A DNA stretch of 64,000 bases from Hymenobacter lapidiphilus (GTDB lineage Bacteria > Bacteroidota > Bacteroidia > Cytophagales > Hymenobacteraceae), in assembly GCF_013377885.1 (NCBI RefSeq), contig NZ_JABKAU010000008.1, positions 87,571 to 151,570 on the forward strand, given 5' to 3'. The notes beneath the pieces were generated by a model. The model did not search any database and had not been told where the DNA came from. It saw nothing but the letters and a program-made list of their open reading frames with translations. Positions 33,252 through 40,990 of the stretch are shown one piece after another. The number at the start of each line of letters is the position of its first letter. The first letter of the stretch is position 1. A program made the position numbers and the translations under genes.

Positions 33252-34061
33252 ATGTTCGCTTCCGACGCCATTACTTCGCCCCAGAACCCGCGCATCAAAA
33301 ACCTGCTGCGGCTCCAGCAAAAATCGGCTGAGCGCCGCAGCCAGGGCCTTACCATCATCGAGGGGCTGCGCGAGCTGACCATTGCCCGGGCCAATGGGGT
33401 AGCGGTGCCCACCGTATTTGTGTGCGCCGAGCTGGCCGGCCCAGCCCACGAAGCCGAACTACAGGCCCTTTTTGCCGGCTCCGACACCGAGCGGGTCTCC
33501 GTGTCGAAGGCTGTGTTTGGGAAAGTGGCCTACCGTGAAGGCTCCGACGGTGTGCTGGCCCTGGCCCGCCCGCCCCATCACACCCTCGAAAGCCTCGTAC
33601 TGCCCCCAAACCCGCTGCTGCTGGTACTCGAAGCCGTAGAGAAGCCCGGCAACCTGGGCGCCATCCTGCGCACCGCCGACGCGGCCCGGGCCACGGCCGT
33701 CATCGTCTGCGACCCGCGCACCGACCTGTTCAACCCCAACGCCATCCGCAGCAGCATCGGCTGCTCGTTCACGGTGCCTACCGTGGCCACTTCGCGCCCC
33801 GAGCTGCTGGCCTGGTGCGCCGCCCGCGGCATCCGGACCTACGCCGCCGCCCTCACCGAGCGGGCCGTGCCGTACACCACCTGCGACTTTCGCGGCCCCA
33901 CAGCCCTGGTGATGGGCACCGAAGCCGATGGCCTCACCCCCGAGCTCATGCAGGCCTGCGACCAGACCATCATCATCCCGATGCAGGGCTACATCGATTC
34001 GCTCAACGTGAGCACTGCCACGGCCATTCTCACGTTTGAAGCCGTGCGCCAGCGGATGTAA
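33252..34061 (+). CDS. SpoU-family RNA 2'-O-methyltransferase
   Basis: A 269-residue RNA methyltransferase of the SPOUT class, probably acting on ribosomal or transfer RNA. The N-terminal substrate-binding domain (residues about 5-75) starts ITSPQNPRIKNLLRLQQK. The trefoil-knot catalytic part shows EKPGNLGAILRTADA, NPNAIRSSIGCSFTVP, VMGTEADGL and IPMQGYIDSLNVSTATAI, the three signature motifs of the family. The exact nucleotide target cannot be assigned. It is convergent with a DoxX-like gene, four bases apart. Confidence 0.95.
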   Translation: MFASDAITSPQNPRIKNLLRLQQKSAERRSQGLTIIEGLRELTIARANGVAVPTVFVCAELAGPAHEAELQALFAGSDTERVSVSKAVFGKVAYREGSDGVLALARPPHHTLESLVLPPNPLLLVLEAVEKPGNLGAILRTADAARATAVIVCDPRTDLFNPNAIRSSIGCSFTVPTVATSRPELLAWCAARGIRTYAAALTERAVPYTTCDFRGPTALVMGTEADGLTPELMQACDQTIIIPMQGYIDSLNVSTATAILTFEAVRQRM

Positions 34062-34065
34062 CTGC

Positions 34066-34728
34066 CTACCAGCCGCGCCGCCAGCTCCACCAGGTTGCCC
34101 CGAGCAGCAGCATACCCCCGAGGGCCATTATGCCCACCATAACGGCCAGCGAAACGGGGTAGAGCAACGCGCCGCCCAGCGTTATGCCCAGCGCCAGCCA
34201 CCAGAGGCTTTCGCGGCCCAGCCCAGCCGTCCGCAGCGGCAAAGCGCGCAGTTCGTCGGGGTTTTGGGGCGGGTAGAACAAGAGCTTGAGCCGCGCAAAA
34301 TCGTGGAGCAGCAGCCCGACCGTCAGCACCAGGAAGCCGGTAGTGAGGAAGGGCGTCCCAGTCCAGTGTTGCGACCAGGTGAGGAAGATAATGTTGAGCC
34401 ACATAGGCACCAGCAGCACGGCCCCGAGCAGCGCAAACCGGCCCGTAAGCAGCAGTAGGCCAATCAGCAGCTGGGCCCCGCCAATAAACTGAGCAAATAG
34501 CTCCAGCTGATGCCGGGCCAGAAAAACGTGGTCCATCGGCGGGCCCATCAGGCCGGGCAGGTGGTTGTCGGAGAGCTTGTAGAGGCCGCCGCCGAGCATG
34601 AGCGCGCCCAGCAGCAGGCGGCTACCCCACACGTATAGCAGCCGCAGCCGGCCCCCGGCGCGCAGGGCCACCACCGTCGCCAGAAAGGGTACAAGTATGG
34701 TCGCCAGGTAGAAGGAAGCAGGGTTCAT
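34066..34728 (-). CDS. DoxX-like integral membrane protein
   Basis: A 220-residue membrane protein with about six hydrophobic helices. It begins FYLATILVPFLATVVAL, then RLLLGALMLGGGLYKLSDNHLPG, with AQFIGGAQLLIGLLLLTGRFALLGAVLLVPMWLNIIF resembling DoxX/DoxD-type proteins. The C-terminal half adds two further helices. Function unknown; related proteins are linked to quinone or redox functions, but that is only weak support. The start at 34728 is the ATG that begins the first helix. An alternative upstream TTG adds three residues. Confidence 0.75.
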   Translation of the reverse strand: MNPASFYLATILVPFLATVVALRAGGRLRLLYVWGSRLLLGALMLGGGLYKLSDNHLPGLMGPPMDHVFLARHQLELFAQFIGGAQLLIGLLLLTGRFALLGAVLLVPMWLNIIFLTWSQHWTGTPFLTTGFLVLTVGLLLHDFARLKLLFYPPQNPDELRALPLRTAGLGRESLWWLALGITLGGALLYPVSLAVMVGIMALGGMLLLGATWWSWRRGW

Positions 34729-34825
34729 AGCCCACAAGTTACCGGGGGCTTCGCAACTCCGGCCCGGTATTCCACGTCCGATAGCTACCCATGGGCAAAC
34801 GAACCGTTTGGCCCCATCAACCAGA

Positions 34826-34857
34826 CTGCCGGCCTGTTTTCTACCGGCAGTTTTTTT
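34826..34857 (+). terminator. Isolated factor-independent terminator upstream of acylphosphatase
   Basis: Arms CTGCCGG (34826-34832) and CCGGCAG (34844-34850) with nine T's-rich tail TTTTTTT (34851-34857). It is oriented to end plus-strand transcription, but no plus-strand gene ends between 34061 and here. It could belong to a short upstream transcript or an attenuator in the acylphosphatase leader. Confidence 0.7.
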
Positions 34858-34875
34858 CTCTCAGAAGAGCATAGT

Positions 34876-35154
34876 ATGATACCAGAACACCGCACTTTCC
34901 TCGTCATCGGCCGCGTGCAGGGCGTGTTTTTTCGCCAGAGTACCCGGCAGCAGGCCCGCCAGCTGGGCCTGACCGGTTACGCCCGCAACAACCCCGATGG
35001 CACCGTAACCATCGAAGCCGAAGGCGCGGCACACGCCCTAGCCGCCCTCGAAAGCTGGTGCCGGCACGGTGGTCCTCCTGCCGCGCGGGTCGATGGGGTC
35101 GATGTAACGGCCGGTGAGGTCCAGGGCTACGCGCAGTTCGAGGTGCGCCATTAG
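34876..35154 (+). CDS. acyP: Acylphosphatase
   Basis: A 92-residue cytoplasmic enzyme that hydrolyses carboxyl-phosphate bonds such as acetyl phosphate. The catalytic arginine and asparagine are visible as R20 in GRVQGVFFRQ and N38 in GYARNNPDGTV. The full-length fold continues VTIEAEGAAHALAALESWC. The start codon follows the isolated terminator at 34826-34857 by 18 bases, which suggests a regulated leader or a separate promoter just downstream of that terminator. It ends ten bases before a convergent YqjF-like gene. Confidence 0.95.
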   Translation: MIPEHRTFLVIGRVQGVFFRQSTRQQARQLGLTGYARNNPDGTVTIEAEGAAHALAALESWCRHGGPPAARVDGVDVTAGEVQGYAQFEVRH

Positions 35155-35164
35155 CTAGCCCAGG

Positions 35165-35905
35165 TTACACGCGCCGCAGGCTCTGTACAGTCACCTCGAG
35201 CGGCTCGGCGGCGTAGAGCAGGGGCGGGCCAACCGGCGTAGGCAGGCCGTGGCTTTCGATCAGCGTTGAGTTCCATTCCTGCAATGTGGCCTCGTGTAGC
35301 TGCCAGGGCTCGTGCCAAAGTTGCCCGCGCCACAAATGCGGCCCGTGGTGGCCGGCTCGCACGTCGGTGCCGGCCGTGTACAGCTGGTAGCGTTCCGTAA
35401 GGAAATGGGCCAGCGTACCCGGCCGGGCTACAGGCAGGGCCGCTCCCGGTGTCCAGGTGGCGGCGAAAGTGGCGGTGGCGGCTCCCCGGTGCGTGCGCTC
35501 GGCTACGGCCCGTAGCTGACCGTTGGTTTGGCTGAGTGTCATGCGGGCATGCAGGTAGGGCAGGTGAAAGAGTGTGCGGGCCGCCCACACCCCCAGCGGC
35601 TGAGTGGCATCGAGCGAAATGAACCATACGCCCGGCACCCCGTCGAGGCGAGCATAGGTGCGCACATTCAGTTCGTGCAGTGCGCTCAGGCCCGGTACCG
35701 CCGGCAACCCCAGCGGGCGGATATGACTCATCGTGAAGGGTACCACGCCCAGCCAGGCTTGCCCCTCAAATAAATCCAGCTCCAGCCGCTCCGGCAGATA
35801 AGGCCGCAGGATTTCGGGCGCTACCGGCCAGTGGGCAAACAGCAGGTTGCTCCAACGCTGCCGCATCAGCGGCGGGCGGCGGGAAGTGGAAGGGGGGGAG
35901 GGCAC
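35165..35905 (-). CDS. YqjF/DUF2071 family protein
   Basis: A 246-residue protein matching the YqjF (DUF2071) family: it begins RQRWSNLLFAHWPVAPEILRPYLPERLELDLFEGQAWLGVVPF, the family's signature opening, then LNVRTYARLDGVPGVWFISLDA and a later TERYQLYTAGTDV segment. Function is unknown. The proline/serine-rich first ten residues may not be part of the fold, so an internal ATG (residue 14, at about 35866) could be the true start. The 222-base gap upstream shows no gene. Confidence 0.88.
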   Translation of the reverse strand: MPSPPSTSRRPPLMRQRWSNLLFAHWPVAPEILRPYLPERLELDLFEGQAWLGVVPFTMSHIRPLGLPAVPGLSALHELNVRTYARLDGVPGVWFISLDATQPLGVWAARTLFHLPYLHARMTLSQTNGQLRAVAERTHRGAATATFAATWTPGAALPVARPGTLAHFLTERYQLYTAGTDVRAGHHGPHLWRGQLWHEPWQLHEATLQEWNSTLIESHGLPTPVGPPLLYAAEPLEVTVQSLRRV

Positions 35906-36127
35906 GGGGCGAGAACGAAACGGAAAGTCTGTAGCGAAGAAACCGGGACAGCACCGAACAGTTATGGCGCTGCCCTATAACCGGCCCAATAGCTTAAAAA
36001 CCGTACAGTGCCCCTGTCGGCGCGCACCATCAGATGCCCAGGCAGTGCCGAGCCTCCGCGCCGCAGGTTCCCTGCTGACTAATCTGTGTGCCGTCGTAGG
36101 GAGGTATGGGTGCATGGCGCCCACAGA

Positions 36128-36640
36128 CTACCACTGGTGCAGTTTAAAGCCCAGCTGTTGCGCCTGCGTGGCCAACTCTTCAGCCTGCTCCTGCGCTACC
36201 ACGCTCAGCGGATACGAGTCGCCATCGAGGTCGAACATTACTAGGGCCAATCCGAGTGGCTCCAGTGTATCCTGCACGAGGTCCAATTGCTCCGGACCAA
36301 GTTCTTCGTCGGTGCCTGTATGCTGCGCTTCCAGAACTCGGGCCCGCCCTTGCTGGGCCAGTACGTGGTTCAGGCTGTCGATTATTTCACCGGCAGTTTC
36401 TTTCCAGTCGCACTCTACCGCCAAATCTTCGGCCAGCAGCGCATCAATCAGGGCAATGTCGCGCAGCTCCTGAGGTGCTATTTCGTTCTCAATCCCGCGT
36501 TCGGCCAGTTCCTCCGCAAACTGCGCCGCATAGCCCGCAGCATCGGTCAGCACCAAGTCTAGCCGGCCAGCCAGCCGCTGAGTTGCCGCCGTGTCGCCCA
36601 GGGTAAAGATGTTTGTAAAAGCCAGGAGTTCAGGATGCAT
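36128..36640 (-). CDS. Acidic hypothetical protein (DUF6630-like)
   Basis: A 170-residue, strongly acidic protein with no signal peptide or membrane segment. It has two helices rich in D and E (AAQFAEELAERGIENE, QELRDIALIDALLAEDLAVEC) and a C-terminal strand region (LALVMFDLDGDSYPLSVV). The composition recalls DUF6630 proteins, but the match is weak. Codon use and GC are like the neighbours. A repeat element follows upstream on the same strand. Confidence 0.6.
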   Translation of the reverse strand: MHPELLAFTNIFTLGDTAATQRLAGRLDLVLTDAAGYAAQFAEELAERGIENEIAPQELRDIALIDALLAEDLAVECDWKETAGEIIDSLNHVLAQQGRARVLEAQHTGTDEELGPEQLDLVQDTLEPLGLALVMFDLDGDSYPLSVVAQEQAEELATQAQQLGFKLHQW

Positions 36641-36702
36641 GTTGGTGGGTGGAAATGGTTGGAAAGCGACGCTGTTGTTGAAGTTGTTTAGAAAGTCAAA
36701 AG

Positions 36703-36796
36703 AACGTCATGCTGAGCGCAGCCGAAGTATCTCTACCGCTTCGTGACATTGGTAGAGAAGTGGTAGAGATGCTTCGGCTGCGCTCAGCATGACGTT
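36703..36796. repeat. Palindromic repeat, family A
   Basis: Outer ends AACGTCATGCTGAGCGCAG (36703) and complement ending GCTCAGCATGACGTT (36796). Inner motifs are CGAAGTATCTCTACCGC and GGTAGAGATGCTTCGG. It lies between the acidic hypothetical gene and the typA terminator. Confidence 0.93.
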
Positions 36797-36861
36797 ATGA
36801 TTGATTTCAGGCACTTTGTAAACGGCTTCATTTATAAAAGTAAATAAGCCCAGGCAGACAC

Positions 36862-36898
36862 AAAAAAGGAGGGCAGCCATCGGCTGCCCTCCTTTTTT
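36862..36898 (-). terminator. Hairpin terminator of typA
   Basis: Arms AAAAAAGGAGGGCAGCC (36862-36878) and exact complement (36882-36898) with a three-base loop, ending in six T's on the minus strand, 19 bases after the typA stop. Confidence 0.9.
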
Positions 36899-36916
36899 AA
36901 ATCAGATGACTAGCAA

Positions 36917-38725
36917 CTAGTCGACTTTTTTGGCGAAGCGCAGACGCTCGTTCTCGTCGAGCAGGATCTTACGCATCCGGATCGACTTGGGCGTTACCTC
37001 CAGGTATTCATCCTTCTGGATGTATTCCATAGCTTCTTCCAGCGAGAACTGACGCTTCGGAACAATCTTGGCGTTGTCATCGGTACCCGACGCACGCATG
37101 TTCGTGAGCTTCTTGCCCTTCTGGATGTTGATGGTCAAGTCGTTCGGGCGGGTGTGCTCGCCGATAACCTGGCCGGCGTATACCTCTTCGCCCGGATCAA
37201 CGAAGAACTCACCACGGTCCTGCATCTTATCGATGGTGTAGGCCGTGCCCATACCGGTGTCCATCGAAATCAGCGAACCAGCGATACGGCCCGGAATCAC
37301 GCCCTTGTGCGGCTCGTAGGCCGAGAAGCGGTGGTTCATGATGGCCTCACCAGCGGTAGCGGTCAGCACGTTGTTACGCAGGCCAATCAGGCCACGGGCC
37401 GGGATGTTGAACTCCAGGTGCTGCAGGTCGCCCTTAGGCTCCATGATGGTCAGCTCACCCTTACGCATCGTTACCAGCTCGATTACCTTGCCGGCTGTCG
37501 TCTCGGGTACGTCAACTACCAAGTGCTCAATCGGCTCCAGACGGTTGCCTTTCTCGTCTTCCTGGAACAGTACCTGTGGCTGGCCAACCTGCAGCTCGAA
37601 TCCCTCGCGACGCATCGTTTCGATGAGTACCGACAAGTGAAGAATGCCGCGGCCGTACACCAGGAAGCTGTCCTCGCGGTCGGTTTCCTTCACGCGCAGG
37701 GCCAGGTTTTTCTCGGTTTCCTTGAATAGACGGTCGCGCAGGTGGCGCGAGGTCACGAACTTGCCTTCCTTACCGAAGAAGGGCGAGTTGTTGATGGTGA
37801 ACAGCATGTTCATCGTTGGCTCGTCGATGCTGATAACCGACAGGCCCTCGGGGTTTTCGGCGTCGGCCAGCGTGTCGCCAATGTCGAATCCTTCGATGCC
37901 CGTTACGGCGCAGATTTCGCCCGAGCTAACTTCCGAAACCTTGGTGCGGCCCAAGCCTTCGAACACCTGCAGCTCCTTGATTTTAACCTTTTTGATCGTG
38001 CCGTCGCGCTTCACGAGGCTCATGTTGGCACCTTCCTTCAGCGTACCGCGGTGTACGCGGCCGATGCCGATGCGGCCCACGAACGACGAGTAGTCGAGCG
38101 AGGTAATCTGCATCTGGGGTGTGCCGTCCAGGGTAGGAGCGGGCGGAATGGAAGCCACTACGGCGTCGAGCAGCGGGATGATGCTGTCGGTTTTTTCTTT
38201 CCAGTCGGTGCTCATCCAGCCCTGCTTCGAGGAGCCGTACAGCGTCACGAAGTCCAGCTGGTCTTCGCTTGCGCCAAGGTTGAACATGAGGTCGAAAACC
38301 TGCTCGTGCACCTCGTCGGGACGGCAGTTTTCCTTGTCCACTTTGTTAACCACCACGATAGGCTTCAGGCCCAGGTCGATGGCTTTGCCCAGCACGAAGC
38401 GGGTCTGGGGCATGGCACCTTCGAAAGCATCGACGAGCAGCAGCACGCCGTCAGCCATCTTCAGCACCCGCTCCACCTCGCCGCCGAAGTCGGCGTGACC
38501 GGGGGTATCGATGATGTTGATTTTAACGTCCTTGTACCGAACCGATACGTTTTTCGAGACGATGGTAATGCCCCGCTCACGCTCCAGGTCGTTGTTGTCG
38601 AGGATGAGGTCGTCGAACTGCTGGTGTTCGTCGAACAGCTTCGAGGCGTGGATAATCTTGTCCACGAGCGTGGTCTTGCCGTGGTCAACGTGCGCAATGA
38701 TGGCGATATTCCGAATGTTCTGCAT
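36917..38725 (-). CDS. typA: Ribosome-associated GTPase BipA/TypA
   Basis: A 602-residue translational GTPase that binds the ribosome and affects stress growth and biofilm. The G domain has the P-loop AHVDHGKTTL (12-21), DTPGHADF and NKVDK. Then come a beta-barrel domain (GRVHRGTLKEG), EF-G-like domain III/V and the BipA-specific C-terminal region (SIRMRKILLDENERLRFAKK). Full length. A -7 type element (TACATTTG at 38745-38752) sits just upstream, and a strong terminator follows. The divergent neighbour is msrB. Confidence 0.98.
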   Translation of the reverse strand: MQNIRNIAIIAHVDHGKTTLVDKIIHASKLFDEHQQFDDLILDNNDLERERGITIVSKNVSVRYKDVKINIIDTPGHADFGGEVERVLKMADGVLLLVDAFEGAMPQTRFVLGKAIDLGLKPIVVVNKVDKENCRPDEVHEQVFDLMFNLGASEDQLDFVTLYGSSKQGWMSTDWKEKTDSIIPLLDAVVASIPPAPTLDGTPQMQITSLDYSSFVGRIGIGRVHRGTLKEGANMSLVKRDGTIKKVKIKELQVFEGLGRTKVSEVSSGEICAVTGIEGFDIGDTLADAENPEGLSVISIDEPTMNMLFTINNSPFFGKEGKFVTSRHLRDRLFKETEKNLALRVKETDREDSFLVYGRGILHLSVLIETMRREGFELQVGQPQVLFQEDEKGNRLEPIEHLVVDVPETTAGKVIELVTMRKGELTIMEPKGDLQHLEFNIPARGLIGLRNNVLTATAGEAIMNHRFSAYEPHKGVIPGRIAGSLISMDTGMGTAYTIDKMQDRGEFFVDPGEEVYAGQVIGEHTRPNDLTINIQKGKKLTNMRASGTDDNAKIVPKRQFSLEEAMEYIQKDEYLEVTPKSIRMRKILLDENERLRFAKKVD

Positions 38726-38744
38726 ACAGGGGTTTTTGCGGGTG

Positions 38745-38752
38745 CAAATGTA
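38745..38752 (-). promoter_or_regulatory. Putative -7 promoter element TACATTTG of typA
   Basis: Exact TAnnTTTG on the minus strand, 20 bases before the typA ATG. No TTTG is found at the expected -33 position. Confidence 0.5.
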
Positions 38753-38957
38753 CGTAATAATGAGCGTAAGTTCAGGCGGCTGGTTAATTGTCAGGGAGTA
38801 AGCGCGCGGCGGGAGCCAAGCGGTGGGGCGATGGGCAATTGAATATAATGGCCTTGTAGCTCCATTAAGGCCCCAACCGAACCGTGCCCGGCTTGCGTAT
38901 GTTGTTTGTATGTCGGCTATAAGGACCGACTTTCTTTTTCAGAAAAATATCCAACAC

Positions 38958-39530
38958 ATGCGTTCTTCTTTGCTGATTTTGCTGCTCTCCGCGGCCACCT
39001 TTAACACCGCCTGCTCGCAGACCAGCTCCCGCGACACCAAGATGGACGCCGCCGATTCGGCCCGCCCAACCACGGCCGCAGCGCCCGCAGGTAAGCAGTA
39101 CCCGAAGCCCCAGCCCGCAACGGGCAAGCCCGGCGAATTCCCGGTTCAGAAAACTGACGCTGAGTGGAAAAAGCAGCTCACGGCCGAGCAGTATTTTATC
39201 CTGCGCGAGCATGGCACCGAGAAGCCCTTTGCCAATCCGTTCTGGGACAACCACGAGAAGGGCAACTACTACTGCGCCGCCGATGGTAACCTGCTGTTCT
39301 CGTCGGAAACCAAGTTCGAGTCGGGCACCGGTTGGCCCAGTTTCTGGGCGCCAGCCACCAACAGCAGCCTGAAAATAGTTGTCGACAACAGCTACGGCAT
39401 GAGCCGCGACGGGCTGATGTGCGCCAAGTGCGGCGGCCACCTTGGCCACGTCTTCAACGACGGCCCCAAGCCTACCGGCCTGCGCTACTGCATGGATTCG
39501 TACGGCATGACGTTCAAAAAAGCCGAGTAA
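38958..39530 (+). CDS. msrB: Methionine-R-sulfoxide reductase MsrB, lipoprotein form
   Basis: Periplasmic repair enzyme that reduces methionine-R-sulfoxide in proteins. The 190-residue product has a lipoprotein signal (lipobox NTAC, C19) and a Pro/Ala-rich linker to about residue 55. The MsrB domain has EHGTEKPF, KFESGTGWPSFW, C155-AK-C158-GGHLGHVFNDGP and the catalytic C178 in LRYCMDS. The first zinc pair is degenerate: C106 is kept but its partner is D109 (C-AA-D-G-N). The usual resolving cysteine region reads SSETKFES, so recycling may differ. The ATG at 38958 is chosen for the signal peptide. Confidence 0.92.
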   Translation: MRSSLLILLLSAATFNTACSQTSSRDTKMDAADSARPTTAAAPAGKQYPKPQPATGKPGEFPVQKTDAEWKKQLTAEQYFILREHGTEKPFANPFWDNHEKGNYYCAADGNLLFSSETKFESGTGWPSFWAPATNSSLKIVVDNSYGMSRDGLMCAKCGGHLGHVFNDGPKPTGLRYCMDSYGMTFKKAE

Positions 39531-39554
39531 GTTTTCGGTTTCGCTGAGGTGTAA

Positions 39555-39655
39555 AGCTGTCATTGCGACCAAAGCAACAAGGCCGGGGCGATATTTTTGC
39601 GTGAGTTTATACACCCATTAAGGCCTGGTTTTCCGCCTTGTTCGGAATGACAGCT
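39555..39655. repeat. Imperfect palindromic repeat, separate type (AGCTGTCATT ends)
   Basis: Outer ends AGCTGTCATTGCGA (39555) and complement ending GGAATGACAGCT (39655), then an imperfect CAAGGCC / GGCCTGG inner part. It resembles family A in its GTCATT end but not inside. It covers the gap between msrB and the DUF3050 gene. Confidence 0.6.
39592..39599 (+). promoter_or_regulatory. Possible -7 element TATTTTTG for the DUF3050 gene
   Basis: Exact TAnnTTTG match inside the palindrome at 39555-39655, about 88 bases before the gene at 39687. No matching -33 element; weak evidence. Confidence 0.3.
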
Positions 39656-39686
39656 GCTTTTTGCTCATTTCCAAATCATCAGTTAC

Positions 39687-40466
39687 ATGTCTGTCCAAGT
39701 CCAAACCGATCCAATTTCTGACCTGCAAGCTGCGCTGGCCCCGGCCAGGGCGCAGCTGGTAGCCCACGGCGTGTATCAGTCGCTGCATTCGCTGGCCGAT
39801 CTGCGTACGTTTATGGAGCAACACGTTTTTGCCGTCTGGGACTTTATGTCGCTGTTGAAGGCCCTGCAGCGGGAGCTGACCTGCGTGGAGTTGCCCTGGG
39901 TACCGCGTGGCAACCCCGCTACCCGCCGCCTCATCAACGACATCGTGCTGGAAGAGGAAACCGACCTCGACCCCGAAGGCCGTCCTACCAGCCACTTTGA
40001 ATTGTATCTGCGGGCCATGCGCGAGTGCGGGGCCAACACAGAACCAGTAGAGCGCCTGCTGGCTGCCCTGGCTGGTGGCGCGTCGGTGGCCGAGGCGCTG
40101 GCCGCGGCCGAGGCGCCGGCTTCGGTACGTGCGTTCGTGCTCGGGACTTTTCGGCTGATTGAGGCAGGACAGCCGCACGCGGTGGCTGCCGCCTTCACGT
40201 TTGGGCGCGAAGATGTGATACCTGACATGTTCCGCCACCTCGTACACGATTTGCGCCAGCGTTTCCCCGGCCAGCTCGACACGTTTACTTACTACCTCGA
40301 CCGCCATATTCAGCTCGACGAGGAAGTGCATACGCCCCTGGCCCAGCAGATGGTGCGCGACCTATGCAACGATTCGCCCCAGCGGTGGGCCGAGGCCGAG
40401 GCAACGGCCGTGCGCTGCATGAGCGCCCGGGTGGCCTTGTGGGATGGAATTCGGGCCGCACTGTAA
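39687..40466 (+). CDS. DUF3050, heme-oxygenase-like protein
   Basis: A 259-residue helical protein of the DUF3050 family, which has the heme-oxygenase-like (TENA/TetR-like helical) fold. Visible segments are LVAHGVYQSLHSLADLRTFMEQHVFAVWDFMSLLKALQ, with histidines spaced like a metal site, LINDIVLEEETD with DLDPEG, and YYLDRHIQLDEEVHTPLAQ. H46-type, E-rich and later H residues could bind a di-iron centre, by analogy with other heme-oxygenase-like oxidases (inference). Function unknown. Its downstream terminator at 40510 ends the transcript. Confidence 0.88.
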   Translation: MSVQVQTDPISDLQAALAPARAQLVAHGVYQSLHSLADLRTFMEQHVFAVWDFMSLLKALQRELTCVELPWVPRGNPATRRLINDIVLEEETDLDPEGRPTSHFELYLRAMRECGANTEPVERLLAALAGGASVAEALAAAEAPASVRAFVLGTFRLIEAGQPHAVAAAFTFGREDVIPDMFRHLVHDLRQRFPGQLDTFTYYLDRHIQLDEEVHTPLAQQMVRDLCNDSPQRWAEAEATAVRCMSARVALWDGIRAAL

Positions 40467-40509
40467 AAAGGTACTCGCCGAACCAACTTCACCTCCGCAC
40501 AGTCGTTAG

Positions 40510-40545
40510 AAAAGGAGCCGCCCCATTCCGGGCCGGCTCCTTTTT
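40510..40545 (+). terminator. Hairpin terminator of the DUF3050 gene
   Basis: Arms AAAAGGAGCCG (40510-40520) and CGGCTCCTTTT (40534-40544) with a T-run after, 43 bases past the stop. Confidence 0.85.
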
Positions 40546-40554
40546 CCTGCACTC

Positions 40555-40899
40555 ATGCATACTGCCGTTGTGTTTCGCCTTCTACTGCCAGCCGCTCTGC
40601 TACTCGCCGGGTGTACAACCTCGCAGGAAACCAGTAGTGAAGAAGCCAGCGTGCGGCGCGTGCCCAACCGCATCGTAACCGATGCCGACCGGCAGGCTGC
40701 CTACAACAGCAACGCCGGGTACAGTGGGGCCACGCCCGATGCTACGCCCGGTCGGGTCCGGCTCGGCGAGCAGGCCAGTGGCATCAACTCGCAGAAAAAT
40801 CCCGAAAGCCTCAATACCAACAACAACAACACGGCCACGCCCGAAACCCGCCTGCGCCGTGTAAAAGGGGCTCCCGCCGATACGCTGCGGCTTCCGTAG
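40555..40899 (+). CDS. Small lipoprotein, function unknown
   Basis: A 114-residue protein with a lipoprotein signal ending LLLAGC (C20). The mature part is hydrophilic and disordered-looking, with an asparagine run (NTNNNNTA) and many charged residues (EEASVRRVPNRIV, ETRLRRVKG). No family recognised. Followed by a perfect 25-base-arm terminator. Confidence 0.72.
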   Translation: MHTAVVFRLLLPAALLLAGCTTSQETSSEEASVRRVPNRIVTDADRQAAYNSNAGYSGATPDATPGRVRLGEQASGINSQKNPESLNTNNNNTATPETRLRRVKGAPADTLRLP

Positions 40900-40925
40900 C
40901 GCGTAAGCACACCGCCTCTCATAAC

Positions 40926-40979
40926 GTAAAATGCTCAACGGCCCGTTGCAACAGTGCAACGGGCCGTTGAGCATTTTAC
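40926..40979. terminator. Bidirectional terminator with perfect 25-base arms
   Basis: Arms 40926-40950 and 40955-40979 are exact complements (GTAAAATGCTCAACGG...), loop ACAG. It separates the convergent lipoprotein and histone-like genes. Confidence 0.92.
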
Positions 40980-40990
40980 ATGGGTCAATC

